From: Dendrosporobacter quercicolus | Lineage (GTDB): Bacteria; Bacillota; Negativicutes; DSM-1736; Dendrosporobacteraceae | Length of the DNA stretch: 64,000 nucleotides | Direction: 5' to 3' | NCBI RefSeq assembly: GCF_900104455.1 | Contig: NZ_FNHB01000007.1 | Coordinates: 1-64,000, forward strand | Shown: positions 17,666 to 26,257 of the stretch, one piece after another | Layout: the number at the start of each line of letters is the position of its first letter | How positions within the stretch are numbered: position 1 is the first letter of the stretch | Notes under the pieces: generated by a model | Databases searched by the model: none | Told to the model about the DNA's origin: nothing | The model's input: only the letters and a program-made list of their open reading frames with translations | Made by a program: the position numbers and the translations under genes

Positions 17666-19072
17666 TCAGGGCAAGTCAAAAATTTTACCGGGATTGAGAA
17701 TACGGTTGGGGTCGAAGGCTTGTTTCAGCGCCTGCATCAATTCCAGCTCAACCGGATCGATCAGGGCGGCCAGGGAGGCTTTGCGTTTGAGCCCAATGCC
17801 GTGTTCGCCGGACAGGCGGCCGCCTAATTGATAAACCGCCGCGTAGATTTGGCGCTGAAACAGCGGCAGCGTTTTTTCCCAGACGTCAAGCGGGAGCGGG
17901 CCTGGCTGAACCCGCAAGTGGATATTGCCGTCGCCGACGTGTCCGGCAATACGAAAATCAAATTGAAATTCGCTGATCAGCTGTTCCAGTGTTTGCACAA
18001 AGCTGTCGATCGCGTCAACCGGAACAACAAAGTCCTCCGATATGCTGACCGGATTTTTGAGGCTGTTCGGTTTCCCCCACATCCGTCTGGCCTGCCAGAT
18101 TTCCTCGCCATTGGTTTCGAAAAAATCCAGCAGGCCCGGAGCCGCCAAAAGGGTTTGAAGACGGTCGTGCTTTTGTCTGACTTCAGTTTCATCGCCGGCT
18201 TCGGTTTGAATAATGACAACATCCCCGGTTTTTTGCCGGAAAAAAGATTTTTTCAGGTAGTCTTCCAGCCCTAACAGTGTTTTGCGGTCAAGCAATTCCA
18301 ACGATATGGGATCGACCCGCCCATCGGCAAGCACGGTATTGATGGAGGTGAGAGCAGCGTTTAAGCCCGAGAAGACCGCCAGATAATTTTTAATGATGGG
18401 GGCAAGCGGCTGTAATTTCAGGGTAGCCCTGGTGACAATGCCAAGCGTTCCCTCAGAGCCGGCGATGAGGCGGGTCAGCGCATAGCCGGTTGAATTTTTT
18501 TTCAGGCGTCCGCCTAAGCTGACAATTTTACCTTGCGCGGTAACCACTTCCAGCTGGTATACCTGATCGGAGGTTACGCCGTATTTGACGGCCATGTTGC
18601 CGCCGGCATTGGTGGCGATGTTGCCGCCGATGACGCAGTCGTCATTGCTGCAGGGATCGCCGGCGTAAAGCAGGCCGTTTTCTCTGGCCGCCTGCTGGAT
18701 ATCGCAGGTACGGGCGGCGGCTTCAGCAATTAAATAACGCGCTTTCCTGTCAACATGGATAATCCGGTTGAGACGGCAAAGATCGAGCAGAATGCCGTCG
18801 TGCCGGGCAACTGCCCCGCCGGTCAGCCCGGTGCCGCCGCCGCGGGGGGTAACCGGTATCCGCTCCTGGTTGGCGAGGCGGACAATCGCTGCCACTTGGC
18901 CGGCATCGGCCGGATAAACGACAACGCCGGGGATCTGGCAGAGGTGGGGCGGCGTTCCCTCATCCCGGGCGTAATGGTCGGGAATATCGCTGCCGGTCAG
19001 TATATGACCGGCCCCGACGATAGCGGTGATGGCGGAAAGTATAGCAGGGGTTACCGGCTGATAAGGTTTCAT
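17666..19072 (-). CDS. FAD-dependent 2-hydroxyacid oxidase, GlcD-like (copy 2)
   Basis: A 468-residue FAD-linked oxidase of the same family as 12381-13772. The FAD loop is PRGGGTGLTGGAVA, followed by GGNIATNAGGNMAVKYGVT. The C-terminal part has AGHVGDGNIHLRV and SGEHGIGLKRK, with the LNPGKIF end. AAAGGAG precedes ATG 19072. Unlike copy 1 it has no adjacent Fe-S partner. It may share that of copy 1 or use an electron-transfer flavoprotein. It lies between the ABC binding protein and the aminotransferase on one strand. Confidence 0.9.
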   Translation of the reverse strand: MKPYQPVTPAILSAITAIVGAGHILTGSDIPDHYARDEGTPPHLCQIPGVVVYPADAGQVAAIVRLANQERIPVTPRGGGTGLTGGAVARHDGILLDLCRLNRIIHVDRKARYLIAEAAARTCDIQQAARENGLLYAGDPCSNDDCVIGGNIATNAGGNMAVKYGVTSDQVYQLEVVTAQGKIVSLGGRLKKNSTGYALTRLIAGSEGTLGIVTRATLKLQPLAPIIKNYLAVFSGLNAALTSINTVLADGRVDPISLELLDRKTLLGLEDYLKKSFFRQKTGDVVIIQTEAGDETEVRQKHDRLQTLLAAPGLLDFFETNGEEIWQARRMWGKPNSLKNPVSISEDFVVPVDAIDSFVQTLEQLISEFQFDFRIAGHVGDGNIHLRVQPGPLPLDVWEKTLPLFQRQIYAAVYQLGGRLSGEHGIGLKRKASLAALIDPVELELMQALKQAFDPNRILNPGKIFDLP

Positions 19073-19105
19073 GATGATGGCTCCTTTAAAGCGGATTGGC
19101 TCGTG

Positions 19106-20161
19106 CTAAGCAATTTCTTTGATTTCCCCGGTGAGATAAGGATTAAGATCATTGGTATAAATATCGGCGGGATTGACTGAACCTGGTTCGACAAACTGAT
19201 TTTGCTCCATCATTTTAATCCAAAAATCCACTTTTACCGGGTCAATGGCATTTTCTACCGGATAAACTGTGCCGGCGGCTTTATCCTGTTCAATTTTTAA
19301 GTGCTCGGCCGCAATTTTCAAGGCCTCGGGATAATTCCGGTTAATCCAGTGCTGCGTTTTGACGGTAGCGGCGATATAGGCTTTAACGATGTCGGGATTG
19401 TCACGGATAAAATCCTCACTGAACGCCCGGGCGGAATAGGAACTGGCGGGGCCATTGCCTGCCGCCGTCCCGATGGCGAAGGTGTTGGTCAGGGGACGGA
19501 GGCCGCCGCGTTTAAGCGCTGACTGGGTGAAGACATTGTGAATGCCGGCGACGTCGATGATGCCCTGACGGAGTGAGTTTTCCGCCTGCCCGTCAGGCAT
19601 GGGGATAAACGTAACCTGATCCCGGCCGATACCGTTTTGCCTGAGATACTCGGAGAACAGCAATTCGGTGCAGCTGCCGATGTAGCTAATCGAAACTTTT
19701 TTGCCGATTAAATCCTGAGGCGTTTTGATCGAACTGTCTTCCCGCACCAAATAGGTCATATGGATTTTATCCGGTTCAGGGTTGTCATAAGAACCCTGCA
19801 ATACCATCTTGATTTTGGCCCCGGCCTGGCGGGCCTGGGCAATGGTTAGCACATGCCCTGCGGCAAAGAGATGATTATCGCCTTTGATGACCGACTGGGC
19901 CAGCATGCCGCCGCTGATTGCACCGGTATATTCGATGTTCAGGCCGGCTTCCTTGTAAAAACCAAGCCGTTCGCCAATATAGATTTCATTAAATCCGGTT
20001 TGCGTAGGCACTTTGAGCGTGAATTCCTTGGTCAGTTTGCCGTTAACAAATTTTGGCTTGTCGTCATCGGCGGTCGCGCTTTTACTGCAGCCGCTGAGAA
20101 CAAGGGCGCCGGTCAGTAATAGCACTGCAAGTGCAGTGCTGAGGCGAAAACGATATTTCAT
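19106..20161 (-). CDS. ABC transporter substrate-binding lipoprotein (SsuA/NMT1-like)
   Basis: A 351-residue lipoprotein. The signal peptide ends in the lipobox LSGC at residues 22-25. The mature part shows the NMT1/SsuA/TauA fold: TGFNEIYIGERLGFYKEAGLNIEY near the front, GKKVSISYIGSCTELLFSEYL in the middle, then helices typical of binding proteins for sulfonates, nitrate or pyrimidine precursors. The permease lies directly upstream on the same strand. No ATPase gene is in the window, so a shared or distant ATPase is implied. Confidence 0.87.
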   Translation of the reverse strand: MKYRFRLSTALAVLLLTGALVLSGCSKSATADDDKPKFVNGKLTKEFTLKVPTQTGFNEIYIGERLGFYKEAGLNIEYTGAISGGMLAQSVIKGDNHLFAAGHVLTIAQARQAGAKIKMVLQGSYDNPEPDKIHMTYLVREDSSIKTPQDLIGKKVSISYIGSCTELLFSEYLRQNGIGRDQVTFIPMPDGQAENSLRQGIIDVAGIHNVFTQSALKRGGLRPLTNTFAIGTAAGNGPASSYSARAFSEDFIRDNPDIVKAYIAATVKTQHWINRNYPEALKIAAEHLKIEQDKAAGTVYPVENAIDPVKVDFWIKMMEQNQFVEPGSVNPADIYTNDLNPYLTGEIKEIA

Positions 20162-20197
20162 TTAACAACACATCCTTTTTAAATTAGTAAATTCTTT

Positions 20198-20983
20198 TCA
20201 TTCGCCTACGGTCAGTCCGCTGCGCCATGAGGTGTATTTTTTTTCCAGGTGAACCAGCGTGTAATTAGCGCAGTAGCCAAGCAGCGACATCAGCAGGATG
20301 GCTGCATACATCCGGGGAATTTGGAATTTTTGCTGGGTATCGAAAACGAGGAAGCCGAGACCGGCCTTGGCGCCGACCATTTCCGCCGCAATGAGGATCA
20401 GAATGGAGGTGGTGGCGCTCAGGCGGGCTCCGGTAAAAATAGCCGGCAATGAGGCCGGTAAAACCACGCGGAAGAAAATGGTCAGTTTAGAAGCGCCCAT
20501 GGAACGGGCTGATTTAATCAGGAGCGGATCGACATTTTTAACGCCGGAGATGGTGTTGAGTAGAATCGGCCACTGCACCCCCCAATAAATAATCGCGATT
20601 TTGGATACTTCGCCAATGCCGAAAAAAAGAATAAACACCGGGAACAGCGCTAAGGCCGAAGTCTGACGGAAGGCCTGCAGGAGCGGATCGGCAAAGCGTT
20701 CAACTTTACTGAACCAGCCGATCAGCAGACCGAGCGCCACCGAAACAACAAAACCGAGGAAGAAGCCAATCAGGGTGCGCTGCAGGCTGGCGCCCAGGTG
20801 CTGAAAAAGCTCGCCGGTTTTCAGCATGGCCAGGATGGCGTCAAGCACTACCGATAACATTGGCAGAAAAAAGGGATCGACAAAGCCAAATCTTGGCAGC
20901 GCTTCCCACAGAGCCAGAAACAGAATAATGGCTAAAAAACGCTGGAAAAACGCGGTAAGACGTTGCAAAATGCGAATGATCAA
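20198..20983 (-). CDS. ABC transporter permease (SsuC/TauC-like)
   Basis: A 261-residue inner-membrane permease of the BPD_transp_1 type with six predicted helices. The EAA loop is visible around RSMGASKLTIFFRVVLPASLP. TTG 20983 is the start, with GGAG 8 bp upstream. It is the first gene of the reverse-strand operon and is preceded by a structured leader with a terminator-like hairpin (21011-21053). Substrate is unknown. Taurine/aliphatic-sulfonate type transport is the family default. Confidence 0.87.
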   Translation of the reverse strand: MIIRILQRLTAFFQRFLAIILFLALWEALPRFGFVDPFFLPMLSVVLDAILAMLKTGELFQHLGASLQRTLIGFFLGFVVSVALGLLIGWFSKVERFADPLLQAFRQTSALALFPVFILFFGIGEVSKIAIIYWGVQWPILLNTISGVKNVDPLLIKSARSMGASKLTIFFRVVLPASLPAIFTGARLSATTSILILIAAEMVGAKAGLGFLVFDTQQKFQIPRMYAAILLMSLLGYCANYTLVHLEKKYTSWRSGLTVGE

Positions 20984-21010
20984 CTCAACTGCTCCTTTCT
21001 TGCTTAGTAA

Positions 21011-21053
21011 GAAAATAAAAGGCAGATACCTCCCTTGCAGGGAAATATCTGCC
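21011..21053 (-). terminator. Attenuator-like terminator hairpin in the leader of the ABC permease operon
   Basis: On the reverse strand GGCAGATA ... TATCTGCC encloses a further CCCTGCAAGGG stem and is followed by TTTTATTTTC. It ends about 27 bp before the TTG start of the permease gene, where a leader attenuator would sit. On the forward strand it is followed only at a distance by T residues. Confidence 0.6.
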
Positions 21054-21108
21054 TTCAGATTTTTTCTGACCAGCGATAATCTTTTGGATGTATGATGAAC
21101 TCTTAAAA

Positions 21109-21193
21109 TTCCGGGATGAACTGCGCGGGGCTTTTCGCTCAGCCAAGCGACGACAACGCGGCTGGGCGGAAAAGCTGGTGCAGGAACCCGGAA
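21109..21193. other. Large imperfect inverted repeat, probable structured leader RNA
   Basis: TTCCGGG (21109-21115) pairs with CCCGGAA (21187-21193). Inside, GGGCTTTTCGCTCAGCC pairs with most of GGCTGGGCGGAAAAGCTGG. It lies in the divergent region, upstream of the terminator hairpin at 21011-21053 when read on the reverse strand. This is the geometry of a riboswitch aptamer plus expression platform. No known riboswitch consensus (SAM, TPP, ykkC, glycine, cobalamin) was recognised. Confidence 0.45.
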
Positions 21194-21391
21194 GTTTTAG
21201 GGAACAGAATAACTTGATGATAAATAATCTTACACAGTTTTTATAAATTTGTCAAGGTTGAAACACGGATCGTACGGGGAGGTCTGGAAGGATGAGCCGG
21301 TCGCTCCGGAGTCCGGAGTGTTGCAGGGAAACAGCGGCATAAACGAGAAACAATACATTGTTAAAGAATGGGCGATAAGCGGGGTGGTGTT

Positions 21392-23506
21392 GTGTCCCTA
21401 CAGAAACAGGCGGTCATTACGCACGCCAATGGCCTGCATGCCCGGGTGGCGGCGATGATTGTGCAAAAGGCCTATGAGCTGGAGCATAAGCGACAGGTCA
21501 GGCTGTTTTTCCGGCAGCCTGGCGGGGCGGCGGTTCCGGCGGTAGCTCTTATGCCGCTGGTAGCGTTAAGGGTAAAGCAGGGGGATGTGCTGCTGGTGGA
21601 AGCCGAGGGATTGGCGGCCGAACAAGCGGTTAGCGAAATGGCGGCTTTTGTTGAGAGCGATTTTCCGTTGGCTGATGCCGGTATTCTTAGTCAGGTTGAT
21701 ACGCTGCTGCAGGGCAATGCGGTTACTGCCGGACAAATTTTTGTCAGTATGGCCAACGGGCTGATCGTCACTGATGTTCATGATAATATCACTGTGTTTA
21801 ATCCGGCGGCGGAGCGGATTATGGGGTTTGCGGCCAGCGCCGCAATCGGCAGAAAGGCGCAGGAGATCATTCCCGGTTCACGGCTGCATGTGGTGGCTCA
21901 GAGCAGGCAGGCTGAACTGGGCTGCCGGCAGAGGATCGGTTCTCTAAGCATTATTACCAACCGTACGCCGTTGATTGCCGATGACGTAGTGTATGGCGCT
22001 ATGGCTATTTTTGAGGATATTTCGGCGCTGGAAGCGGTTATTGGCGAGTTGAGAGCGGTTAAGGAACTCAAAGAGCGGTTGCAGCTGGTACTGGAGTCGG
22101 TGCAGGATGGAATTTGTGTGGCGAATCCCGACGGCTGTATCACCTACGTCAATCCGGCTTATGTTGACTTGACCGGCCAATCGCGGGAACAGCTTATCGG
22201 TCAGAATGTCCGGGCCCTGTCGCCGGATGGTGCACGCAGCCGGGTGCTGTCCAGCGGCCAGGCTGTATTGGGCGCTATTGCCGCCAAACCGGACGGGGCG
22301 ACGTTAATTGCCAATGTCAGCCCGATCATTGTTGATGGCGAGATTACCGGCGCTGTTTCAGTCGTCAAAAATGTCAGTGAAGTGCCTAAATTAATGCATC
22401 GTTTAAATCAAATGGCGGCAAAGGCTGAATACTTGGAGCAGGAACTGCGCCGGACGCAAAAACCTGGACCGGCTTTTCGTAATTTTATCGGCCGGAGCGG
22501 CAAGGCGCGGGAAGCTTTGGCTATTGCCGCAAAAGCGGCGGACAGCGGTGCGACAGTGCTGATTCGGGGGGAAAGCGGCACCGGCAAAGAATTGGTGGCT
22601 GAAGGCATTCATTATGCCGGCAAGCGTTCTGCCGGCCCTTTCATCCGGGTTAATTGCGCCGCCATTCCGGAAAACTTACTGGAAAGTGAATTGTTTGGCC
22701 ATGAAAAGGGGGCCTTCACCGGGGCAATCAGGCAAAAACCCGGTAAGTTTAGCCTGGCGGACGGCGGTACGATTTTTCTGGATGAGATTGGCGAACTCAG
22801 CAAAAGCATGCAGGCCAAATTGCTGCGGGTACTGCAGCAGCGCGAGTTTTCCCGGGTGGGCGGCGAGGCTGTGATTAAGGTGAATGTGCGGATTATTGCC
22901 GCTACCAGCCGGAATTTGGAAAAGATGACCCGCGCGGAGGAGTTCCGGGAGGATCTTTATTACCGGTTAAATGTCATACCGATTATGCTGCCGCCGCTCA
23001 GGGAACGGTTGAGTGATATTCCCCTGCTGGCCGATTATTTTTTAGCCAAAATCGGCAGTCAGGAGGGCCGCCCTTCTCAGTCCTTGAATGGTGAGGCCTT
23101 GCGGGGCCTGATGGCATATTCCTGGCCGGGCAATGTGCGGGAACTGGAGAATGTGCTGGAACGCATGGTAACGCTTTCCGAGGGCGGTGTGCTTACGGCG
23201 GAGGATTTGCCGGTTCACATCCGTACCGCAGCGGAGGTAAGCCTGCGTCATTCACCAGCACCTGATTCCGGACTGCAGCCGCCGTTCACTGTCGAGACAG
23301 GTGAGCTTCAATCCTGGTCTGAATACGAAAAACAAATCATCACTTTGGCTCTCCGCAAATATGGCAGCTATAATGCCGCCGGCAAAGCGCTGGGGCTTAC
23401 GCATAAAACCGTGGCTGCCAAAGCGCAAAAGTATGGGATTGAAAAAGTGATATCATGGAAAAAAAGTAGCGCCTTGGGAAAAAGTATCAATACGAAAAGC
23501 AATTAA
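21392..23506 (+). CDS. Sigma-54-dependent activator with N-terminal HPr domain and two PAS domains
   Basis: A protein of about 704 residues. Residues 5-90 form an HPr-like domain with [12 protein letters not shown], keeping the phosphorylatable His but with Val where HPr has Pro. Two PAS domains follow ([20 protein letters not shown] and [20 protein letters not shown]). The AAA+ sigma-54 domain has the Walker A GESGTGKE, the GAFTGA loop and [10 protein letters not shown] Fis/TyrR-type HTH is at the end ([19 protein letters not shown]). GTG 21392 is preferred because GCGGGG precedes it; ATG 21368 has no ribosome site. The HPr domain suggests control by PTS phosphorylation. Its likely target is the -24/-12 promoter at 23565. 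Confidence 0.9.
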   Translation: MSLQKQAVITHANGLHARVAAMIVQKAYELEHKRQVRLFFRQPGGAAVPAVALMPLVALRVKQGDVLLVEAEGLAAEQAVSEMAAFVESDFPLADAGILSQVDTLLQGNAVTAGQIFVSMANGLIVTDVHDNITVFNPAAERIMGFAASAAIGRKAQEIIPGSRLHVVAQSRQAELGCRQRIGSLSIITNRTPLIADDVVYGAMAIFEDISALEAVIGELRAVKELKERLQLVLESVQDGICVANPDGCITYVNPAYVDLTGQSREQLIGQNVRALSPDGARSRVLSSGQAVLGAIAAKPDGATLIANVSPIIVDGEITGAVSVVKNVSEVPKLMHRLNQMAAKAEYLEQELRRTQKPGPAFRNFIGRSGKAREALAIAAKAADSGATVLIRGESGTGKELVAEGIHYAGKRSAGPFIRVNCAAIPENLLESELFGHEKGAFTGAIRQKPGKFSLADGGTIFLDEIGELSKSMQAKLLRVLQQREFSRVGGEAVIKVNVRIIAATSRNLEKMTRAEEFREDLYYRLNVIPIMLPPLRERLSDIPLLADYFLAKIGSQEGRPSQSLNGEALRGLMAYSWPGNVRELENVLERMVTLSEGGVLTAEDLPVHIRTAAEVSLRHSPAPDSGLQPPFTVETGELQSWSEYEKQIITLALRKYGSYNAAGKALGLTHKTVAAKAQKYGIEKVISWKKSSALGKSINTKSN

Positions 23507-23516
23507 TTGATCATTT

Positions 23517-23561
23517 GGAACAACCCCTGCCGGGCGAAAGGCTGCCGGCAGGGGTTGTTCC
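23517..23561 (+). terminator. Strong hairpin after the sigma-54 activator gene
   Basis: GGAACAACCCCTGCCGG pairs with CCGGCAGGGGTTGTTCC around an 11-base loop. There is no clear T tract, so termination efficiency is uncertain. Confidence 0.6.
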
Positions 23562-23564
23562 TAT

Positions 23565-23580
23565 TGGCATGCTTTTTGCA
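23565..23580 (+). promoter_or_regulatory. Sigma-54 (-24/-12) promoter of the dhaM-HPr-EI operon
   Basis: TGGCATG at 23565-23571, four bases, then TTGCA at 23576-23580, matching TGGCACG-N4-TTGCW with one mismatch. It is placed between a sigma-54 activator gene and the PTS-like operon, about 57 bp before the first ribosome site. Confidence 0.8.
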
Positions 23581-23636
23581 ATGTTAATGGAATTGCCGGA
23601 TACAATGGATCAATGTAGATGAGGAGGGCTGTTATT

Positions 23637-23780
23637 GTGAAAAAACTAATTAACGGAGCTGCGCAGGCAGGCGGAGAAATGGTACAGGGGATGACGCTGG
23701 CCCAATTTGCCAAAACCCGGCAGCGGGAGGAGTACTATGGTAGGTATTGTGATTGTGTCTCACAGCCGAAAGGTTGCTGA
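23637..23780 (+). pseudogene. Remnant of the dihydroxyacetone kinase dhaK start
   Basis: A short frame of 47 codons starts at GTG 23637 with a perfect site GAGGAGG. The first 20 or so residues read MKKLINGAAQAGGEMVQGM, matching the start of DhaK proteins (MKKLIN...E-x-L-x-G). After that the match is lost, and the frame runs on into dhaM in another frame and stops. The expected remainder of DhaK (about 310 residues) and all of DhaL are missing between here and DhaM. I read this as what is left after an internal deletion. A translated leader peptide is an alternative. Confidence 0.6.
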
Positions 23781-24126
23781 GGGAATCCGGGAACTGGCCC
23801 TGCAAATGGCGGCTCCGGCGCAGCTGATTATAGCCGCAGGCGGTACGGCTGACGGACTGATCGGCACAGATGCCTTCAAGATTAAAGAGGCCATTGCCGC
23901 CGCCGATAGCGGTGATGGTGTATTGGTAATGGTCGATCTGGGCAGCGCAGTGTTAAGCGCTGAAAGGGCAATTAAAATGCTGGAGGGGGAGCCCAGGCAG
24001 GTGAAAATTGCCGATGCGCCCATTGTGGAGGGCACAATTGCCGCAGCGGTTGAAGCTTCGGTGGGGCAGCCGCTCGGCAATGTTGCGGCTACTGCTGAAG
24101 GCGCGCGTGAGCTTAGAAAACAATAG
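23737..24126 (+). CDS. dhaM: DhaM-type PTS EIIA (mannose-family) phosphotransfer protein
   Basis: A 129-residue EIIA-Man-fold protein. ATG 23737 follows GGGAGGAG at 6 bp. The N-terminus GIVIVSHSRKVAEGIRELA holds the phosphorylated His (residue 9), and VLVMVDLGSAVLSAERAI is the typical DhaM segment. DhaM normally passes phosphate from HPr to DhaL-bound ADP to make ATP for dihydroxyacetone kinase. It is followed by HPr and EI in one operon, but no dhaL or intact dhaK is near, so its acceptor here is unknown. It might act as a signal or phosphate sink for the HPr-domain activator. Confidence 0.88.
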   Translation: MVGIVIVSHSRKVAEGIRELALQMAAPAQLIIAAGGTADGLIGTDAFKIKEAIAAADSGDGVLVMVDLGSAVLSAERAIKMLEGEPRQVKIADAPIVEGTIAAAVEASVGQPLGNVAATAEGARELRKQ

Positions 24127-24147
24127 GACAAACTGGAGGAATAATGA

Positions 24148-24414
24148 ATGATTGAACTAGCATTGACATTAACCAATAAGGCCGGCCTGCATGCCAGGCC
24201 TGCTGCGCAATTTGTGCAAAAAGCCGCCGGCTTTCAAAGTAAAGTGACGATTGCCGCCGGCGGTAAGACTGCCGACGCCAAAAGCATCCTGGCTGTTATG
24301 AGCCTGGCTCTGACCGGCGGCAGGTCATTTACCCTGACGGTTGACGGGGCTGATGAACAGGGCTGCGCCGATGCCTTGCGGGCGTTGGTTGAAAGTAATT
24401 TTGGCGAGGTATAA
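24148..24414 (+). CDS. HPr-family phosphocarrier protein
   Basis: An 88-residue HPr. His-15 is in NKAGLHARPAAQFVQKA, and the region around the regulatory serine is KSILAVMSLAL. Both the EI-phosphorylated His and the possible HPr-kinase Ser are present. The ribosome site is CTGGAGG. It sits between DhaM and EI, separated by 21 bp and 4 bp, so the three form one translation-coupled unit dedicated to this branch. Confidence 0.92.
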   Translation: MIELALTLTNKAGLHARPAAQFVQKAAGFQSKVTIAAGGKTADAKSILAVMSLALTGGRSFTLTVDGADEQGCADALRALVESNFGEV

Positions 24415-24418
24415 GGCG

Positions 24419-26146
24419 ATGGAGAAAATGTGGCAGGGACTTGGCGTTGTTCCGGGTATCGCCATTGGCCGGGTTAAGCTGGTGTCGGCCGATCTTACGG
24501 CGGCTTTGGAGCAGTACACTGCCGGCAGCCGGGACGAGGAAAATGCCAAATTAACCGCAGCTTTGGCTACGGCTGACGCTGAACTTGGCCGGCTGGCGGC
24601 TCAGGCCCGTCAGGCCGGGCAACCGGGGCAGGCGGAAATTATGGAGGCGCATCAGGCGATGGCATCAGACCCGGAACTGCTGGCCGATACCGGCGCTAAA
24701 ATCAGTCAGGGCATTCCGGCTCCACAGGCTGTTTTGGCTGCGACGAAGGAATTTGCGGCAATATTTTCCGGCCTGGATGATCCTTATTTTCAGGAGCGGG
24801 CGGCCGATTTACGCGATATCGGGCGGCGGATTGCCAGAATACTGACCGGTGGGGAAACGCTGGATTTTGGCTCCGGGCCGGTGGTGTTATGCGCTGAAGA
24901 GATTGAACCATCGCTGGCGGCTGCCATGCCGGCCGGGCAGGTTGTCGGCCTTGTACTCGGACAGGGCAGCCGGACATCGCATACGATCATTATTGCCAAA
25001 GCGCAGGGCATTCCGGCCGTTGCCGGTTTAGGAGCGGCCGCAGCCGCTTTGCCCGAGGGCGCTGAAATTGTTATTGACGGGTATAACGGCCAGGTGCTGC
25101 TTAATCCCCCGGCAGGCAAGCTGGCCGAAATGCAGGCCAAAATCGCCGCTGAGCAAGAGCTGCGGCAGCAGGACGGTATGTTGGCGGACCTCCCGGCGGT
25201 CACCCAGGATGGCCGTACTGTCCAACTCGCGGCCAATATTGGCGGACCGGCGGATATGGCGGCTGCGCTTAAGCAAGGCTGCGAAGGGGTTGGTCTGTTT
25301 CGCAGCGAGTTTTTATTTATGGGCCGAGAGCATCCCCCTGATGAAGAAGAACAATTTAATGCTTACCGCCGGGTCATTGAGCAATGCGGCGATAAGCCGT
25401 GCATTATCCGGACGATGGATATCGGCGGCGATAAACCATTGCCGTATCTTCATATTGGGAAAGAGGACAACCCCTTTTTAGGGCTAAGAGCCATTAGAGT
25501 CAGTCTGGCGGAACCGGCGCTGTTTTTGACTCAGCTCAAGGCAATTCTGCGGGCTGGCGTGTACGGCAGGGCCGCCGTTATGCTGCCAATGGTCATTAGT
25601 GAGGGGGAAATTCGCCGGGCGCGGCAATATCTCGGCCAGGCCGGAGCTGAACTTGAACAGCAGGGGAAAGCTTATGCTCCGGCGGTGGAACTGGGCATTA
25701 TGATTGAGACCCCGGCGGCTGCGGTAATGGCGTCAGAACTGGCCGGCGAATGCGATTTTTTTAGTATCGGCACAAACGATCTGGTACAGTATACTTTGGC
25801 TGTTGACCGCGGCAATACGGCGGTGAGCGGTCTGTACAGCCATTTTCATCCGGCGGTGCTCAGGCTGATTGACGGCGTTATTAAAGCAGCTCATGCCCGT
25901 AACGTCTGGGTCGGCATGTGCGGTGAGATGGCCGGCGATCCTTTGGCGGCTCCTTTACTGACGGCAATGGGCATTGATGAACTTAGCATGAGCGCACCGT
26001 TGATCCCGCGGGTCAAGGCGGTGATCAGGCAGCTCAAACTGTCTGATGCCACTGCCGTTTTGACCCGGGCGCTTAGCCAAAACGATCCTCAGGCCGTTCA
26101 GTCGCTGCTGACAGACTTTTTAGCTGGCAGCCGGCGGCCGGACTGA
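24419..26146 (+). CDS. ptsI: PTS enzyme I (phosphoenolpyruvate-protein phosphotransferase)
   Basis: A 575-residue enzyme I. The N-terminal HPr-binding helical domain (residues 1-145) and swivel domain are followed by the phospho-His motif GQGSRTSHTIIIAKAQGIPA. The PEP-binding TIM-barrel domain has GVGLFRSEFLFMGRE, RTMDIGGDKPLPY, and the catalytic Cys in WVGMCGEMAGDP. ATG 24419 lies 4 bp after the HPr stop. It phosphorylates HPr from phosphoenolpyruvate. Whether this is the general EI of the cell or a dedicated copy cannot be seen here. Confidence 0.93.
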   Translation: MEKMWQGLGVVPGIAIGRVKLVSADLTAALEQYTAGSRDEENAKLTAALATADAELGRLAAQARQAGQPGQAEIMEAHQAMASDPELLADTGAKISQGIPAPQAVLAATKEFAAIFSGLDDPYFQERAADLRDIGRRIARILTGGETLDFGSGPVVLCAEEIEPSLAAAMPAGQVVGLVLGQGSRTSHTIIIAKAQGIPAVAGLGAAAAALPEGAEIVIDGYNGQVLLNPPAGKLAEMQAKIAAEQELRQQDGMLADLPAVTQDGRTVQLAANIGGPADMAAALKQGCEGVGLFRSEFLFMGREHPPDEEEQFNAYRRVIEQCGDKPCIIRTMDIGGDKPLPYLHIGKEDNPFLGLRAIRVSLAEPALFLTQLKAILRAGVYGRAAVMLPMVISEGEIRRARQYLGQAGAELEQQGKAYAPAVELGIMIETPAAAVMASELAGECDFFSIGTNDLVQYTLAVDRGNTAVSGLYSHFHPAVLRLIDGVIKAAHARNVWVGMCGEMAGDPLAAPLLTAMGIDELSMSAPLIPRVKAVIRQLKLSDATAVLTRALSQNDPQAVQSLLTDFLAGSRRPD

Positions 26147-26160
26147 CATTCTTTACCGGG

Positions 26161-26207
26161 AAACAGCCCGCCTGCTGGTTGGCGCCAGCAGGTCGGGCTG
26201 TTTTTTT
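26161..26207 (+). terminator. Rho-independent terminator of the dhaM-HPr-EI operon
   Basis: AACAGCCCG and CCTGCTGG pair with CCAGCAGG and CGGGCTGTT around a short loop, then TTTTTTTG. Confidence 0.9.
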
Positions 26208-26257
26208 GTTCTAATTGGTCAATTCTATCATAAGCATCCTAAAGGGGGGTATGCGTA

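Noticed and set aside
21109-21193. SAM, TPP or ykkC riboswitch before the ABC operon
   Set aside because: Conserved core strings of these classes were not found.
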